Assembly: GCF_001685485.1 (NCBI RefSeq)
Contig: NZ_BDEL01000001.1
Span: forward strand, 3,035,501-3,099,500
Origin: Formosa haliotis
GTDB taxonomy: Bacteria > Bacteroidota > Bacteroidia > Flavobacteriales > Flavobacteriaceae
Reading direction: 5' to 3'
DNA: 64,000 nucleotides
Part shown: in pieces, positions 1 to 11,800 of the stretch
Layout of the letters: each line of letters begins with the position of its first letter
How positions within the stretch are numbered: position 1 is the stretch's first letter
The notes under the pieces: model-generated
The model's database searches: none
The model's input: the letters and a program-made list of their open reading frames with translations, nothing else
What the model was told of the DNA's origin: nothing
Translations under genes and position numbers: made by a program

Positions 1-951
1 CCCTTATCATTTGATGATTTTGCTGGTCAAGATCAGGTTTTAGAAAATCTTAGTATTTTCGTAGAAGCTGCAAATAGACGTGGAGACGCCTTAGACCACA
101 CCTTATTTCATGGTCCTCCAGGACTAGGTAAAACCACTTTAGCACACATTTTAGCCAACGAGTTAGGTGTTGGTATTAAAGTTACGTCTGGTCCTGTTTT
201 AGACAAACCTGGCGATTTGGCTGGTTTACTTACCAATTTAGAAGAACGAGATGTGCTGTTTATAGACGAAATCCATAGATTGAGTCCTATTGTAGAAGAA
301 TATTTGTATTCGGCAATGGAAGACTATAAAATAGATATCATGATCGAGTCTGGACCAAATGCTAGAACGGTTCAAATTCATTTAAATCCGTTTACACTAA
401 TAGGCGCAACAACGCGTTCCGGATTGCTAACCGCACCTATGCGTGCACGGTTTGGGATTAGTAGTAGATTACAATATTATTCTACCGAATTATTATCGAC
501 AATCGTCGAACGTAGTGCCGAAATTTTAAATGTACCGATCCATATGGATGCTGCTATAGAAATTGCAGGAAGAAGCCGTGGTACACCACGTATTGCTAAC
601 GCCTTATTACGTCGTGTTCGGGATTTTGCAGAAATTAAAGGTAATGGAACCATAGATTTGGCCATCGCTCAGTTCGGATTAAAAGCCCTTAATGTAGATG
701 CCCACGGTTTAGACGAAATGGATAATAAAATACTAACCACCATAATCGACAAGTTTAAAGGTGGTCCTGTGGGGATTACTACTTTAGCAACTGCCGTTAG
801 TGAAAGTGCCGAAACCATTGAAGAAGTTTACGAACCCTTTTTAATTCAGCAAGGCTTTATAATGCGTACACCACGCGGACGTGAAGTTACCGAAGCGGCT
901 TATTTGCATCTAGGACGCACCAAAGGACCGGTACAAGGCGGTTTGTTTTAA
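1..951 (+). CDS. ruvB: Holliday junction branch migration ATPase RuvB (5' end cut off by window edge)
   Basis: RuvB is the hexameric AAA+ motor that drives branch migration of Holliday junctions together with RuvA. The frame is open from base 1, so about 25 N-terminal residues of the usual ~340 are missing. Visible are the Walker A motif GPPGLGKTT, the Walker B stretch FIDEIHR, the sensor region IGATTR and the C-terminal winged-helix segment ending in GGLF. Its partner ruvA lies 4.4 kb downstream, separated by queG and maeB, so the two are not in the classical ruvAB operon. Identification is secure; only the start is unseen. Confidence 0.97.
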   Translation, partial: PLSFDDFAGQDQVLENLSIFVEAANRRGDALDHTLFHGPPGLGKTTLAHILANELGVGIKVTSGPVLDKPGDLAGLLTNLEERDVLFIDEIHRLSPIVEEYLYSAMEDYKIDIMIESGPNARTVQIHLNPFTLIGATTRSGLLTAPMRARFGISSRLQYYSTELLSTIVERSAEILNVPIHMDAAIEIAGRSRGTPRIANALLRRVRDFAEIKGNGTIDLAIAQFGLKALNVDAHGLDEMDNKILTTIIDKFKGGPVGITTLATAVSESAETIEEVYEPFLIQQGFIMRTPRGREVTEAAYLHLGRTKGPVQGGLF

Positions 952-1032
952 AGCCAATCCTAGTCTTTCAAAAAAGAAAGATAAACAGGCTAAATAGATG
1001 TGTTATTTTAATTAAAATGAGCAATCGACATA

Positions 1033-1160
1033 TACAGGGTTTGGGTGCTCTCTTCCTGGAGTTGAGAGCACTTAAGCCCTGTAGGGGAGAAACAGTTATA
1101 AATAGGATTCAGATTGTAACGGATTTTAAATCCGTGCTTATAGTCTTTTATAACCAGGGC
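1033..1160. repeat. REP/BIME-like foldback: 20-bp hairpin followed by nested palindromes
   Basis: Arms 1033-1052 and 1064-1083 pair over 20 bp (17 Watson-Crick plus 3 G-U) around an 11-nt loop. Immediately 3', 1095-1102 (GTTATAAA) is the perfect reverse complement of 1147-1154, and inside it 1119-1126 (ACGGATTT) pairs perfectly with 1128-1135. GCCCTG at 1076-1081 is also inverted at 1155-1160. The block sits between ruvB and the signal peptide of the next gene. Such nested palindromes resemble REP/BIME elements mobilised by Y1 (RAYT) transposases; no transposase gene is present here, so the origin is inference. It could also act as a transcribed structured leader or a terminator for ruvB. Confidence 0.6.
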
Positions 1161-1193
1161 CTCAATAGATTGACTTTTTTAAAAACTACTTAT

Positions 1194-1871
1194 ATGAAAT
1201 ATTTAATTATCTTTTTTTTATTCATATCCACAGTTTCAGCTCAGGAAAAAGTGCAGAGCCGTCAGTTTGATAAAGTGACCAATATGACGGTTACCGAGTC
1301 TACTGTTATTTATGACTATGATACAGGAAAATTAATTGATATAAGCGATATTAGTAATTTTGGTAAGTTACTTAAAAAGTATCCTAAGGCGGATTTAATG
1401 GTCAAGGACACTGATTTAAATGGTTACCCCACGACGTATTATTTTATTAAAGATGCAAGTCTTGCTCATGATAAAAAAGAAAATCTAAATGTAGTCAAGA
1501 TTAAACAGAAAGATATTACTAATTCAATTTTCGATTTAAGTAATATTGACACGAAATATACCTTAATAATTTTACAGCATGAACTCGAATTTCCTAGAAT
1601 TAATGTAGAAAGCATTAGTGAAGTTGAAAACGCTGCTTTGGATAAAGGATTTACGTCTTTAATATTAACAGAATCTATTTATAATCAGGCAAAAACTTTT
1701 GCCAGTTCCGAAGGATTAAAATCAATAATTATTCCCAACGCTTCTGCATTAATTAGATCTTTCGATACAAATAGATACCCGTTTTTTGTGTTATTAAATG
1801 CAGATAAGGCTATTGTTTTTTCTTGTGTTAGAGATTATGAAATTATTGATAAGTTGTTAACCCTTGAATAA
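1194..1871 (+). CDS. Secreted hypothetical protein, possibly thioredoxin-like fold without cysteines
   Basis: A 225-residue protein. The ATG at 1194 is chosen because it starts a clean signal peptide ([16 protein letters not shown], then QE); the same frame is open upstream to 1017, but that stretch only translates the foldback repeat. I do not recognise a named family. The C-terminal part, with predicted alternating strands and helices and the segment [16 protein letters not shown], looks like the cis-proline strand of thioredoxin/AhpC folds, but no CxxC motif is present. The end overlaps the queG start by 8 bp, suggesting a shared transcript. Function unknown; periplasmic location is inferred from the signal sequence. 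Confidence 0.6.
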   Translation: MKYLIIFFLFISTVSAQEKVQSRQFDKVTNMTVTESTVIYDYDTGKLIDISDISNFGKLLKKYPKADLMVKDTDLNGYPTTYYFIKDASLAHDKKENLNVVKIKQKDITNSIFDLSNIDTKYTLIILQHELEFPRINVESISEVENAALDKGFTSLILTESIYNQAKTFASSEGLKSIIIPNASALIRSFDTNRYPFFVLLNADKAIVFSCVRDYEIIDKLLTLE

Positions 1872-2784
1872 AAAAGCGGACTATACTCGTTGGATTAAAA
1901 CCGAAGCCAAACGTCTCGGTTTTATGTCTTGTGGTATTAGTAAATCCCAATTTTTAGAAGCCGAAGCCCCACGTTTAGAGCGGTATTTAAATCAGAATTT
2001 CCATGGCGAAATGCAATACATGGAAAATCATTTCGATAAACGTTTAGACCCAACAAAACTAGTAGAAGGTTCTAAATCTGTGATTTCTGTACTGTTGAAT
2101 TATTTTCCTGCAGAGCAACAAATTTCAAGCAGTTATAAATTATCTAAATATGCTTATGGCACCGATTATCATTTCATTATAAAAGATAAGTTAAAAGCAT
2201 TACTGGAGTTTATTCAAACCAAAATAGGCGAGGTCGAGGGCCGTGCTTTTGTAGATTCGGCTCCGGTGTTAGATAAAGCTTGGGCAGCGAAATCGGGTTT
2301 AGGGTGGATTGGGAAACACAGTAATCTGTTAACCCAACAAGTGGGATCTTTTTATTTTATTGCCGAATTGATTGTGGATTTAGAATTAGAATACGATACT
2401 ATTACTACAAACCATTGTGGTACATGTACCAAATGCATCGACGCTTGTCCAACAGAAGCCATTACAGAACCTTATGTAGTTGATGGTAGCAAATGCATTT
2501 CTTACCTAACTATAGAGCTAAAAAACAATATTCCAACAGCATTCAAAGACAAAATGGACGACTGGATGTTTGGTTGCGATGTGTGCCAGGATGTTTGTCC
2601 GTGGAATCGTTTCTCAACCCCACATAACGAACCACTTTTTAATCCGCATCCAGATTTATTTCAAATGACTAAAAACGACTGGGAAGACATAACCACCGAT
2701 ACCTTCAATAAAGTTTTTAAAAAATCGGCAGTAAAACGTACTAAGTTTGCGGGATTAAAACGTAATATTGATTTTTTGAAATAA
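1864..2784 (+). CDS. queG: Epoxyqueuosine reductase QueG
   Basis: QueG carries out the last step of queuosine biosynthesis, reducing epoxyqueuosine to queuosine in tRNA wobble positions, using cobalamin and two [4Fe-4S] clusters. At 306 residues the length is normal. Cluster cysteines are visible at about 185/188/191/195 ([12 protein letters not shown]), 211 and 238/241/245 ([10 protein letters not shown]). The conserved segment [20 protein letters not shown] around residue 131 contains the family's catalytic aspartate. The start is a TTG overlapping the previous stop by 8 bp. A queuosine-precursor transporter of the YhhQ family is encoded at 53.2 kb, so salvage and modification genes share this window. 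Confidence 0.95.
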   Translation: MNKKADYTRWIKTEAKRLGFMSCGISKSQFLEAEAPRLERYLNQNFHGEMQYMENHFDKRLDPTKLVEGSKSVISVLLNYFPAEQQISSSYKLSKYAYGTDYHFIIKDKLKALLEFIQTKIGEVEGRAFVDSAPVLDKAWAAKSGLGWIGKHSNLLTQQVGSFYFIAELIVDLELEYDTITTNHCGTCTKCIDACPTEAITEPYVVDGSKCISYLTIELKNNIPTAFKDKMDDWMFGCDVCQDVCPWNRFSTPHNEPLFNPHPDLFQMTKNDWEDITTDTFNKVFKKSAVKRTKFAGLKRNIDFLK

Positions 2785-2930
2785 TCTTTTAAAAGACAGC
2801 TTTAAACTATTTTCAGACTATATAAATACGAAAACGATTGCATTTAAATTTTGATAGAATCAATCAAAATAAATCATCAAAAATAAACATCTTCCTATAA
2901 AATAGATTAGAGTTTCACGCATAGGATTGT

Positions 2931-2938
2931 TACATTTG
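2931..2938 (+). promoter_or_regulatory. Putative -7 element TACATTTG upstream of maeB
   Basis: TACATTTG matches the Bacteroidota -7 consensus TANNTTTG and ends 22 bp before the maeB ATG. No clear TTTG lies 17-23 bp upstream, so the -33 half is weak. The 176-bp gap between queG and maeB holds nothing else I can recognise. Confidence 0.5.
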
Positions 2939-2960
2939 TTAGTCATTAACATTTGTAATT

Positions 2961-5234
2961 ATGAGTAAACAGAGCAAGAGAAGAGAAGCACTAATTTATC
3001 ATGCCAAGCCAACACCTGGTAAAATTAAAGTTGTTCCAACTAAAAAATACGCTACCCAAAGAGATTTAGCATTAGCCTATTCGCCAGGAGTAGCAGAGCC
3101 TTGCTTAGAAATAGCAAAAAATAAAGAAAACGCTTATAAATATACCACCAAAGGAAATTTGGTTGCCGTAATCTCTAATGGTACAGCCGTGTTAGGTTTA
3201 GGAAATATAGGTCCAGAAGCCTCTAAACCGGTTATGGAAGGTAAAGGTTTGCTGTTTAAAATATTCGCAGATATTGATGTGTTCGATATTGAAGTGGATA
3301 CCGAAGATGTTGAAACCTTTATTCAAACCGTAAAAATGATTGCTCCAACATTTGGAGGAATTAATTTAGAAGATATTAAAGCTCCAGAAGCTTTTGAAAT
3401 TGAACGTCGTTTAAAAGCAGAATTAGATATTCCTGTAATGCACGACGATCAGCACGGAACGGCAATTATATCGGCGGCAGCTTTAATTAATGCCTTAGAG
3501 CTTTCTGAAAAGAAAATTGAAGATGTACAAATTGTAATTAGTGGGGCTGGTGCAGCAGCTATTTCTTGTACGCGATTATACCAAGCTTTTGGTGCAAGAC
3601 GAGAAAATATCGTGATGTGCGATAGTAAAGGTGTTATTAGAGACGATCGTGAAAATTTAACAGCAGAAAAAGCAGAATTTGCAACCCATAGAAAAATAGA
3701 CACTCTAACCGATGCCATGAAAGATGCCGATGTATTTATTGGCTTATCTATGGCCGATGTGGTTACTCCAGAGATGCTATTAATAATGGCCGAAAACCCA
3801 ATCGTATTTGCTATGGCTAATCCCGATCCAGAAATAGCGTACCAATTAGCAATAGATACTCGTAAAGATATTATTATGGCTACAGGGCGAAGCGATCATC
3901 CTAACCAAGTGAATAATGTTTTAGGATTTCCGTTTATTTTTAGAGGTGCGCTAGATGTACGTGCTACTAAAATTAACGAGGAAATGAAAATGGCAGCGGT
4001 TGTGGCTTTAGCAGAGTTAGCAAAAGAGCCCGTACCAGAACAAGTAAATATTGCCTATGGCGAGACCCGTTTAACTTTTGGTAAAGATTATATCATTCCA
4101 AAACCATTCGACCCTCGATTAATAGCTCAAATACCACCAGCAGTTGCAAAAGCCGCTATGGAAAGTGGTGTTGCTAAAGAGCCTATTTTAGATTGGGAAG
4201 ATTATGAAAACGAATTAGAAAGCCGATTAGGAACAGATAATAAGCTGATTAAATTACTATTTAATCGTGCTAAAATGAATCCGAAACGTGTGGTGTATGC
4301 CGAAGCAGATAAGCTAGAAGTTTTAAAAGCGGCACAAATCGCATTCGATGAAGGGATTGCAAAACCTATTTTACTAGGGCGTCGCGAAACCATTTTAAAA
4401 TTAATGGAAGAAATCGAGTTTGATGCCGAGGTTGAAATTATTGACCCAAAATCTGATGAAGAACAAGATCGTAAATTACGATATGCAAAAGTGTATTGGG
4501 AACAACGTAAGCGTCGCGGAGTAACTTTATATTCTGCAGAAAGCCTTATGCGCGAGCGTAATTATTTTGGTGCCATGATGGTAAACGAAGGCGATGCAGA
4601 TGCTTTAATTTCTGGATTTTCTAGAGCTTACCCAGCAGTAGTAAAACCTATGTTAGAGGTTATCGGGATGGCAAAAGGTGCAACACGTGTAGCAACAACC
4701 AATTTGATGATGACACAACGTGGTCCGATGTTTTTAAGTGATACCGCTATAAATGTAGATCCGTCGGCTAAAGATTTAGCTACTATTGCTAGAATGACTG
4801 CTACGGCAGTAAAAATGTTCGGATTAGAACCTGTAATAGCCATGACTTCATATTCGAATTTTGGATCGTCGACTAACGAACGCGCTTCAAAAATACGTGA
4901 AGCCGTTTCATTTTTACATAGACAATACCCTAATTTAATTGTAGATGGTGAAGTGCAAACAGATTTTGCTTTAAACAGCGAATTGCTTCAAGAAATTTTC
5001 CCATTCTCGAAATTGGCTGGTAAAAAAGTGAATACCTTAATTTTTCCAAATTTAGATGCAGCCAACATCACCTATAAACTATTAAAAGTGATGAACAATG
5101 CAGAGTCGGTAGGACCTATTATGTTAGGAATGCGTAAACCTGTTCATATATTACAATTAGGAGCAAGCGTAGACGAAATTGTAAACATGACGGCCATTGC
5201 TGTTGTTGATGCACAACAAAAAGAAAAGCGATAA
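2961..5234 (+). CDS. maeB: NADP-dependent malic enzyme with phosphotransacetylase-like domain (MaeB)
   Basis: Converts malate to pyruvate, CO2 and NADPH in the cytoplasm. The 757 residues form the typical MaeB-type hybrid: malic enzyme N-terminal domain (about 1-165, with HDDQHGTA at 161-168), NAD(P)-binding domain (GAGAAAISC near 195) and a C-terminal phosphotransacetylase-like domain from about 425 to the end, which in homologues is usually regulatory (acetyl-CoA binding) and not catalytic. It stands alone with its own candidate promoter and a 74-bp gap to ruvA. Length and motifs are complete. Confidence 0.95.
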   Translation: MSKQSKRREALIYHAKPTPGKIKVVPTKKYATQRDLALAYSPGVAEPCLEIAKNKENAYKYTTKGNLVAVISNGTAVLGLGNIGPEASKPVMEGKGLLFKIFADIDVFDIEVDTEDVETFIQTVKMIAPTFGGINLEDIKAPEAFEIERRLKAELDIPVMHDDQHGTAIISAAALINALELSEKKIEDVQIVISGAGAAAISCTRLYQAFGARRENIVMCDSKGVIRDDRENLTAEKAEFATHRKIDTLTDAMKDADVFIGLSMADVVTPEMLLIMAENPIVFAMANPDPEIAYQLAIDTRKDIIMATGRSDHPNQVNNVLGFPFIFRGALDVRATKINEEMKMAAVVALAELAKEPVPEQVNIAYGETRLTFGKDYIIPKPFDPRLIAQIPPAVAKAAMESGVAKEPILDWEDYENELESRLGTDNKLIKLLFNRAKMNPKRVVYAEADKLEVLKAAQIAFDEGIAKPILLGRRETILKLMEEIEFDAEVEIIDPKSDEEQDRKLRYAKVYWEQRKRRGVTLYSAESLMRERNYFGAMMVNEGDADALISGFSRAYPAVVKPMLEVIGMAKGATRVATTNLMMTQRGPMFLSDTAINVDPSAKDLATIARMTATAVKMFGLEPVIAMTSYSNFGSSTNERASKIREAVSFLHRQYPNLIVDGEVQTDFALNSELLQEIFPFSKLAGKKVNTLIFPNLDAANITYKLLKVMNNAESVGPIMLGMRKPVHILQLGASVDEIVNMTAIAVVDAQQKEKR

Positions 5235-5279
5235 GGAGATTGCATGAAAAGCAATGAGTTAAAATGTGAAAAAAAATGT

Positions 5280-5287
5280 TACATTTG
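5280..5287 (+). promoter_or_regulatory. Putative -7 element TACATTTG upstream of ruvA
   Basis: TACATTTG fits TANNTTTG and ends 21 bp before the ruvA start, nearly the same geometry as upstream of maeB. A -33 TTTG at suitable spacing is not visible. It may drive ruvA and sprA together, since only 6 bp separate those two genes. Confidence 0.5.
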
Positions 5288-5308
5288 GAGCTATAACAAT
5301 CCTAGCTA

Positions 5309-5890
5309 ATGATTTCACATATTCAAGGGAAATTAGTAGAAAAAAATCCAACAAATGTCGTTATAGATTGTAATGGTGTTGGATATTTTTTAAATATTTC
5401 GCTGCATACATATTCGCAAATTCCAGATCTGGAACACATAAAATTATACACACAACTTTTAGTAAAAGAAGACTCCCATACCTTGTATGGGTTTTCTTCT
5501 ATTGCCGAACGCGATATGTTTAGATTGCTTATCTCGGTAAGTGGTATAGGCGCGGGTACTGCGCGTACCATGCTGTCTTCTTTAACTCCAAAACAAGTTC
5601 GTGAAGGTATAGCCAAAGAAGATGTTGCTTTAATACAATCTATAAAAGGAATAGGTGTAAAAACAGCGCAACGAGTTATTATAGATTTAAAGGATAAAGT
5701 TTTAAAGATTTACGATATTGATGAAGTTTCTGCATCATCAAACAATACCAACAAAGATGAAGCGTTATCTGCTTTAGAAGTCCTTGGTTTTGTTAAAAAG
5801 CAAGCAGAGCGTGCTGTAGACAAAATTGTTAAAGCAGAGCCAGATGCATCAGTAGAAACCATTATAAAACAAGCTTTAAAAAATTTATAA
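5309..5890 (+). CDS. ruvA: Holliday junction DNA helicase subunit RuvA
   Basis: RuvA binds four-way junctions as a tetramer and loads RuvB. At 193 residues it shows the N-terminal OB fold (MISHIQGKLVEKNPTNVVID), two helix-hairpin-helix motifs (SVSGIGAGTAR and SIKGIGVKTAQR) and a C-terminal three-helix RuvB-contact domain (SALEVLGFVKKQAERAV) after an Asn/Ser-rich linker. The sprA TTG start follows after 6 bp, so the two are very probably co-transcribed, an arrangement I recall from other flavobacteria. Confidence 0.96.
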   Translation: MISHIQGKLVEKNPTNVVIDCNGVGYFLNISLHTYSQIPDLEHIKLYTQLLVKEDSHTLYGFSSIAERDMFRLLISVSGIGAGTARTMLSSLTPKQVREGIAKEDVALIQSIKGIGVKTAQRVIIDLKDKVLKIYDIDEVSASSNNTNKDEALSALEVLGFVKKQAERAVDKIVKAEPDASVETIIKQALKNL

Positions 5891-5896
5891 TAGATT

Positions 5897-8800
5897 TTGA
5901 ATACAACTCATTTTAACGCTTTTAATCTTACCATAAAAACAGTTGTTGTTTTCTTAGTACTGTTTTTAATTACAGTTACAGGGGTTGCGCAAACAACACC
6001 AACTATACCTCAAGATAGTATTAAAACGGGTCATACTTTAGGGCGTATAAATATGCCAAACCCTACAAGTATTGTTTCAAAATATACTTATGATGCGTTT
6101 ACAAATCGTTATATCTACACCGAGTCTGTAGGCGAGTTCAATATCAATTATCCTATAATTTTAACCCCAGACGAGTTTGAAGAATTGGTGCAAGCCGAAA
6201 ATTTAAAATCGTATTACAAGCAAAAAATTGATGCTTTCGATGGTAAAAAAGAGGGTTCCGAAGACGGAAAGAAAAACCTATTGCCTGCTTTTTATGTGAA
6301 TTCTAGCTTTTTCGAATCTATTTTTGGAGGGAGTACCGTAGAGGTTATTCCACAAGGTTCGGTAGAGATGGATTTGGGAGTTTTGTTTTCAAAGCAAGAC
6401 AATCCGGCGTTTTCTCCTAGAAATAGAAGTAATTTTAGTTTCGATTTCGACCAACGTATTAGTTTAAGTTTACTAGGAAATGTTGGGACACGTTTGCAGG
6501 TTACAGCAAATTACGATACACAATCTACATTCGACTTTCAGAATTTAATAAAATTAGAATACACCCCAACCGAAGACGATATCATTCAAAAAATTGAAGT
6601 CGGTAATGTGAGTATGCCTTTAAATAGTACTTTAATTACAGGTGCACAAAGTTTATTTGGTGTAAAAACGCAATTACAATTTGGTAAAACTACGGTAACC
6701 GGTATTTTTTCTGAACAAAAATCGGAAACGCGTACTGTGGTAGCTCAAGGTGGTGGAACACTAGAAGAATTTGAATTATTTGCGAGAGACTACGACGAAA
6801 ACCGTCACTTTTTCTTAGCACAATACTTTAGAGAAAAATACGATGAGGCTTTATCAAATTATCCGTTTATAAATACAAACGTTCAAATTACCCGTATTGA
6901 AGCCTGGATTACCAACCGTACCAATAGTACAGATAATGTTAGAAATATAGTAGGTTTTCAAGATTTAGGAGAGTCGAATTCTGAATTAATTGGTTCTGCA
7001 GTAAATATTTTTAACAGTCCGGGTGCCTTTCCAGATAACGGAAACAATGCTTACGACCCTACTTTAATAGGTAAGGCTAATGGGCAATTAACATCGGCGG
7101 TAAGAGATATTGCCACCGTACAATCCGGAATTTTAGTTCCAGGAACTAGCGAAGGAAAAGATTATGCAAAACTAGAAAATGCTAAAAAATTAGTTCAGGG
7201 TACAGAATTTATTTTAAATACGCAATTGGGGTATATTTCCTTAAATCAGCGATTAAATAATGATGAAATTTTAGCTGTTGCCTTTCAGTTTACGGTAGGA
7301 GGTAAAGTGTATCAGGTTGGGGAATTTGCCAACGACGGTGTAAATGCTACAGATATTGAAGGCGACGACGATGAGAATGCGCAAACGGTAATTACAAATA
7401 ATAGTTTAGTATTAAAATTACTTAAGAGTCCGATTACAAATGTAAATCAGCCAATTTGGAAGCTGATGATGAAAAACATCTACGATACGGGGGCTTACCA
7501 ATTAACCCAAGAAGATTTTAAATTAAATATATTTTATACAGAAGCATCACCGTTAAACTATATTTCCCCAGTTGGTGGAGATTTTGGAACAACCTTCGAT
7601 GGCGACCCTATTCAAGAAGTACCATTACTGCGTTTATTCAATTTTGATAAATTAAATTATAACGGAGACCCGCAAGCGCGAGGAGATGGATTCTTCGATT
7701 ATGTAAGTGGCATGACTGTTATTCCGTCTAACGGAAAAATTGTGTTTACCAAAGCTGAACCTTTTGGATCGTACCTATTCGATGTGTTACACATCCCTTC
7801 AAGTTCCGAAGATTATAACGATCCTAACACTTACAACCCTAACCAGCAGAAGTATGTATTTAACGAGTTATATGAAGTTACGAAAACGAAGGCTCAAGAT
7901 TATGCCGAGAAAAATAAGTTTCAAATAAAGGGACGTTATAAATCTACCGGAGGCGAAGGTATTCCTATTGGCGCGTTTAATGTACCACGTGGTTCGGTTA
8001 CTGTAACCGCTGGTGGACGTGTGCTAGTAGAAGGTATAGATTATACGGTTAATTACCAGTTGGGACAAGTTCAAATTTTAGATGAAGCTTTAAAAGCATC
8101 AAATACACCAATCCAAGTATCTACAGAAAACAACGCTGTGTTCGGGCAGCAAACAAAACGTTTTATGGGGGTTAATGTAGAGCATCAATTTAGCGATAAA
8201 TTTGTGTTAGGGGCTACCATGTTAAACCTTCACGAACGGCCAATAACGCAAAAAGCAAATTATAGCACAGAACCTATAAATAATACCATTTTTGGGTTTA
8301 ACGGAAATTACTCTACCGAAGTACCTTTTTTAACCCGCTTGGTTAATAAATTACCAAACATAGATACCGATGTGCCCTCAAATTTATCGGTTCGTGGGGA
8401 ATTTGCTTATTTAAAACCTGGAGCCCCAAAAGGAACAGATTTTAATGGAGAAGCTACGGCCTATGTCGATGATTTTGAAGGCTCGCAAAATGCCATTTCT
8501 TTAAAGGCACAACAGTCTTGGTTTTTATCAAGCAGACCTGTAGGTTTAAATGTGCCTAGCAATCCTAACGAAGACCAAAACGGGATTCAAAACGGGTACC
8601 AGCGTGCTATGTTAAACTGGTATATGATCGATCCTATTTTTTATTCGAGTCAACGGCCTTCGGGAATGACAGATAATGATATTTCGGGTTTATACACCAG
8701 TCGTGTGTTTATTCAAGAATTATTTCCAGAACAGGGAATTGCACAAGGGCAATCTACTGTTTTAAACACCCTAGATTTGGCGTATTATCCAGACGAACGT

Positions 8801-11800
8801 GGGCCTTATAATTTCGATCCGAATACAAAAAGTGGAACCATTCCAAATCCAGAAGATAGTTGGGCCGGAATTACTAGAGCTTTAACTTCTACAGATTTTG
8901 AGCAAGCCAATGTTGAATATATCGAATTCTGGTTACAAGATCCGTTTCAAGAAAATGAATCGAATCCTGGAGGAAAACTGGTTTTTAATCTAGGAAATAT
9001 TTCGGAAGACATTATTAAAGACGGAAGAAAACAATACGAAAACGGATTGCCTAAAGACGGAAATTCTTCTTTATTACCAACCACCGAGTGGGGAACAGTT
9101 GTACCACAAAACCAATCGTTAGTTTATGCTTTCGACAGTCAAGGAAACGAACGTACCAATCAAGATGTTGGTTACGATGGGTATAGTGATGAAGAAGAAG
9201 GAATTGCTTTTGGAATTGATTTTGGACCCGACCCGTCGAACGATAATTACACATATTTCCTAAACACAAGTGGAGATATTTTTCAGCGTTATAAAGGTTA
9301 TAATGGAGTGGATGGAAACTCGCCAGAAGTTTTTTCTGATACAAATAGAGGATCGACTACCCAACCCGATGTAGAAGATATTAACCGTGATAACACTATG
9401 AATACCATAGATAGTTATTACGAATACGAGTTAGATTTAAACCCGACGAATTTACCGAAAAGTCCGAGTGATGTTGGAAATATACCACCAACTAACCCAT
9501 TAAGTGAATACATAAAAGATATTAAAGTTGAGCCGAGATTATTGGCCAATGGGCAAACAACAAATGTAAGATGGTATCAATTTAGAATTCCTGTTGAAGG
9601 TTCGAATGTGAAATCGGTAGGGGGTATCACCGATTTAAGATCGATACGATTTGCACGTATGTATGTAAAAGGTTTTATAGAGCCAACCGTATTTCGTTTT
9701 GGAACTTTAGATTTAGTACGAAGCGATTGGAGGCGTTATACTTTAGCGTTAGACAAGGATGACGTTACACCAGACGATCCAGAAACAGAATTTTCTGTAG
9801 GTGTGATTAGCACCTTAGAAAATGATGGTATTTACCAATCTCCTCCAGGTGTAGATCCAGAAGAATTATATAATAACAATACCGTAATTCAGCAAAACGA
9901 GCAATCTTTAGTTCTAAATGTTTGTGGTTTAGAAGAAGCGGATTCTAGAGCTGTTTATAAAAATATTAGCATAGACATGCGTCAATATAAACGTCTGCGT
10001 ATGTTTGTGCATGCCGAAGACGATGGTACGATGGGCTTAGACGATTATCCGGTGGCGTTTATTAGAATGGGTAACGATTTAACTCAGAACTATTATCAGA
10101 TTGAAATTCCGTTAAAAAAGAGCGAAGGCACCTCTAGGGAAGCGCTTTGGCCAGAAGAAAACGAAGTCAATTTAGCCATAGAATTACTTCAGCAAATAAA
10201 ATCGAAAGGTTTAGCCGACGGAAGTTTGGCCAACGAAGATCCCACATTTTACGATGTAGAAGGTAGCGATTTAACTTTGGTTACCGATCCGTATAGTGGT
10301 TATGTGCTAGGGCAGCAACGTATAGGGATAAAAGGAAATCCGAATTTTGGAGATATTAGAACCTTAATGTTAGGAGTTAAAAACGGCGCTAATAGCCCGC
10401 AATGTGGTGTGTTCTGGTTTAACGAATTACGTTTGTCTGATATGGATAACGATGGGGGTTGGGCAGCGATTTTAAGTGTAGATTCTAACTTAGCCGATTT
10501 TGCCAATGTAAGTGCAACAGGAAGACAAAGTACGGCTGGTTTTGGTAGTATAGAACAAGGGCCAAGCGAACGTAGTTTAGAAGATGTGGTGCAATACGAT
10601 GTGGTAACCAATGTAAATATTGGGCAACTACTTCCAAAAAAATGGGGTGTTCAAATTCCATTTAATTTCGGGCAAAGTGAAGAAACCATCACCCCAAAGT
10701 ACGATGCATATTACCGCGATTTAGAATTAGATACACAGTTAGATAATACTAACAATGTGGATTCGGTTTTAAAAGTGAACGAGAATTATACCAAGCGAAA
10801 GAGTATCAACTTTATTGGTGTTAGAAAAATAAGAACCACAGAGGATAAGCCACATTTTTACGATGTAGAGAATTTTACTTTAAACTACTCGTTTAACAAA
10901 ACCGAGCATCGCGATTTCGAAATAGAAAATTCTGTTGATAAGGCGGTACGATTAGGAGCAAATTACGCGTATAATTTCACTCCAAAAACCATAGAGCCTT
11001 TCAAGAAAAACGATTCTTTATTTACAGGTAAATATTGGCAGATTTTAAAAGATTTCAACTTTAATTATTTGCCTACAACTTTTACGGTGAGTTCTAATAT
11101 TTTAAGAAATTACAATAAACAACGATTTAGAGAAGTCGAACTTGGAGAAGGAAATATCGGGTTAGAGGAGCTATACAGACGTAATTATACTTTCGATTTT
11201 CAATATACCTTTAGTTATAATTTAACTCGGGCCTTACAAATTAACTTTACTACCTCGAAGAATAATATTGTAAGGAATTATTTTAAAGACAATATTATTA
11301 ATGGCGAACAAGACCCCACCTTAGATGTTTGGGATGGATTCTTAGATATAGGTGCGCCGAATAGGCAGTATCAGCAATTAGGAATTAATTACGAGTTACC
11401 ATTGTATAAAATCCCATTTTTAAGCTTTTTACAAGCGACGTATGCGTATACCGGAGATTTTCAATGGCAAAAAGGTTCAGATTTATATGGCGATTTAGAA
11501 ATAGATGGCGCTACTTACGACTTAGGGAACACTATTCAGAATGCGAATGTGCATAACCTAAACACGTCTATGGATATGAACAAACTCTATAAATATCTGG
11601 GCTTGGTGAAAAAACCTGCGGCGAGAGCAGCACCAAGACGCCCACAACCGCAAGGCGCAGCAGAAGCTAATCCAGAACAAGCGAGTAATAAAAGTAACGC
11701 TTGGGTAAATGCAGGTATAGATATTTTAACGATGGTTAAACGTATCCAATTAAATTATCAGGAAAATAATGGAACCTATTTACCAGGATATTTACAAACT

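Noticed and set aside
1017..1193. N-terminal extension of the gene at 1,194 back to an ATG at 1,017
   Set aside because: It would translate the foldback repeat and bury the signal peptide that starts cleanly at 1,194.
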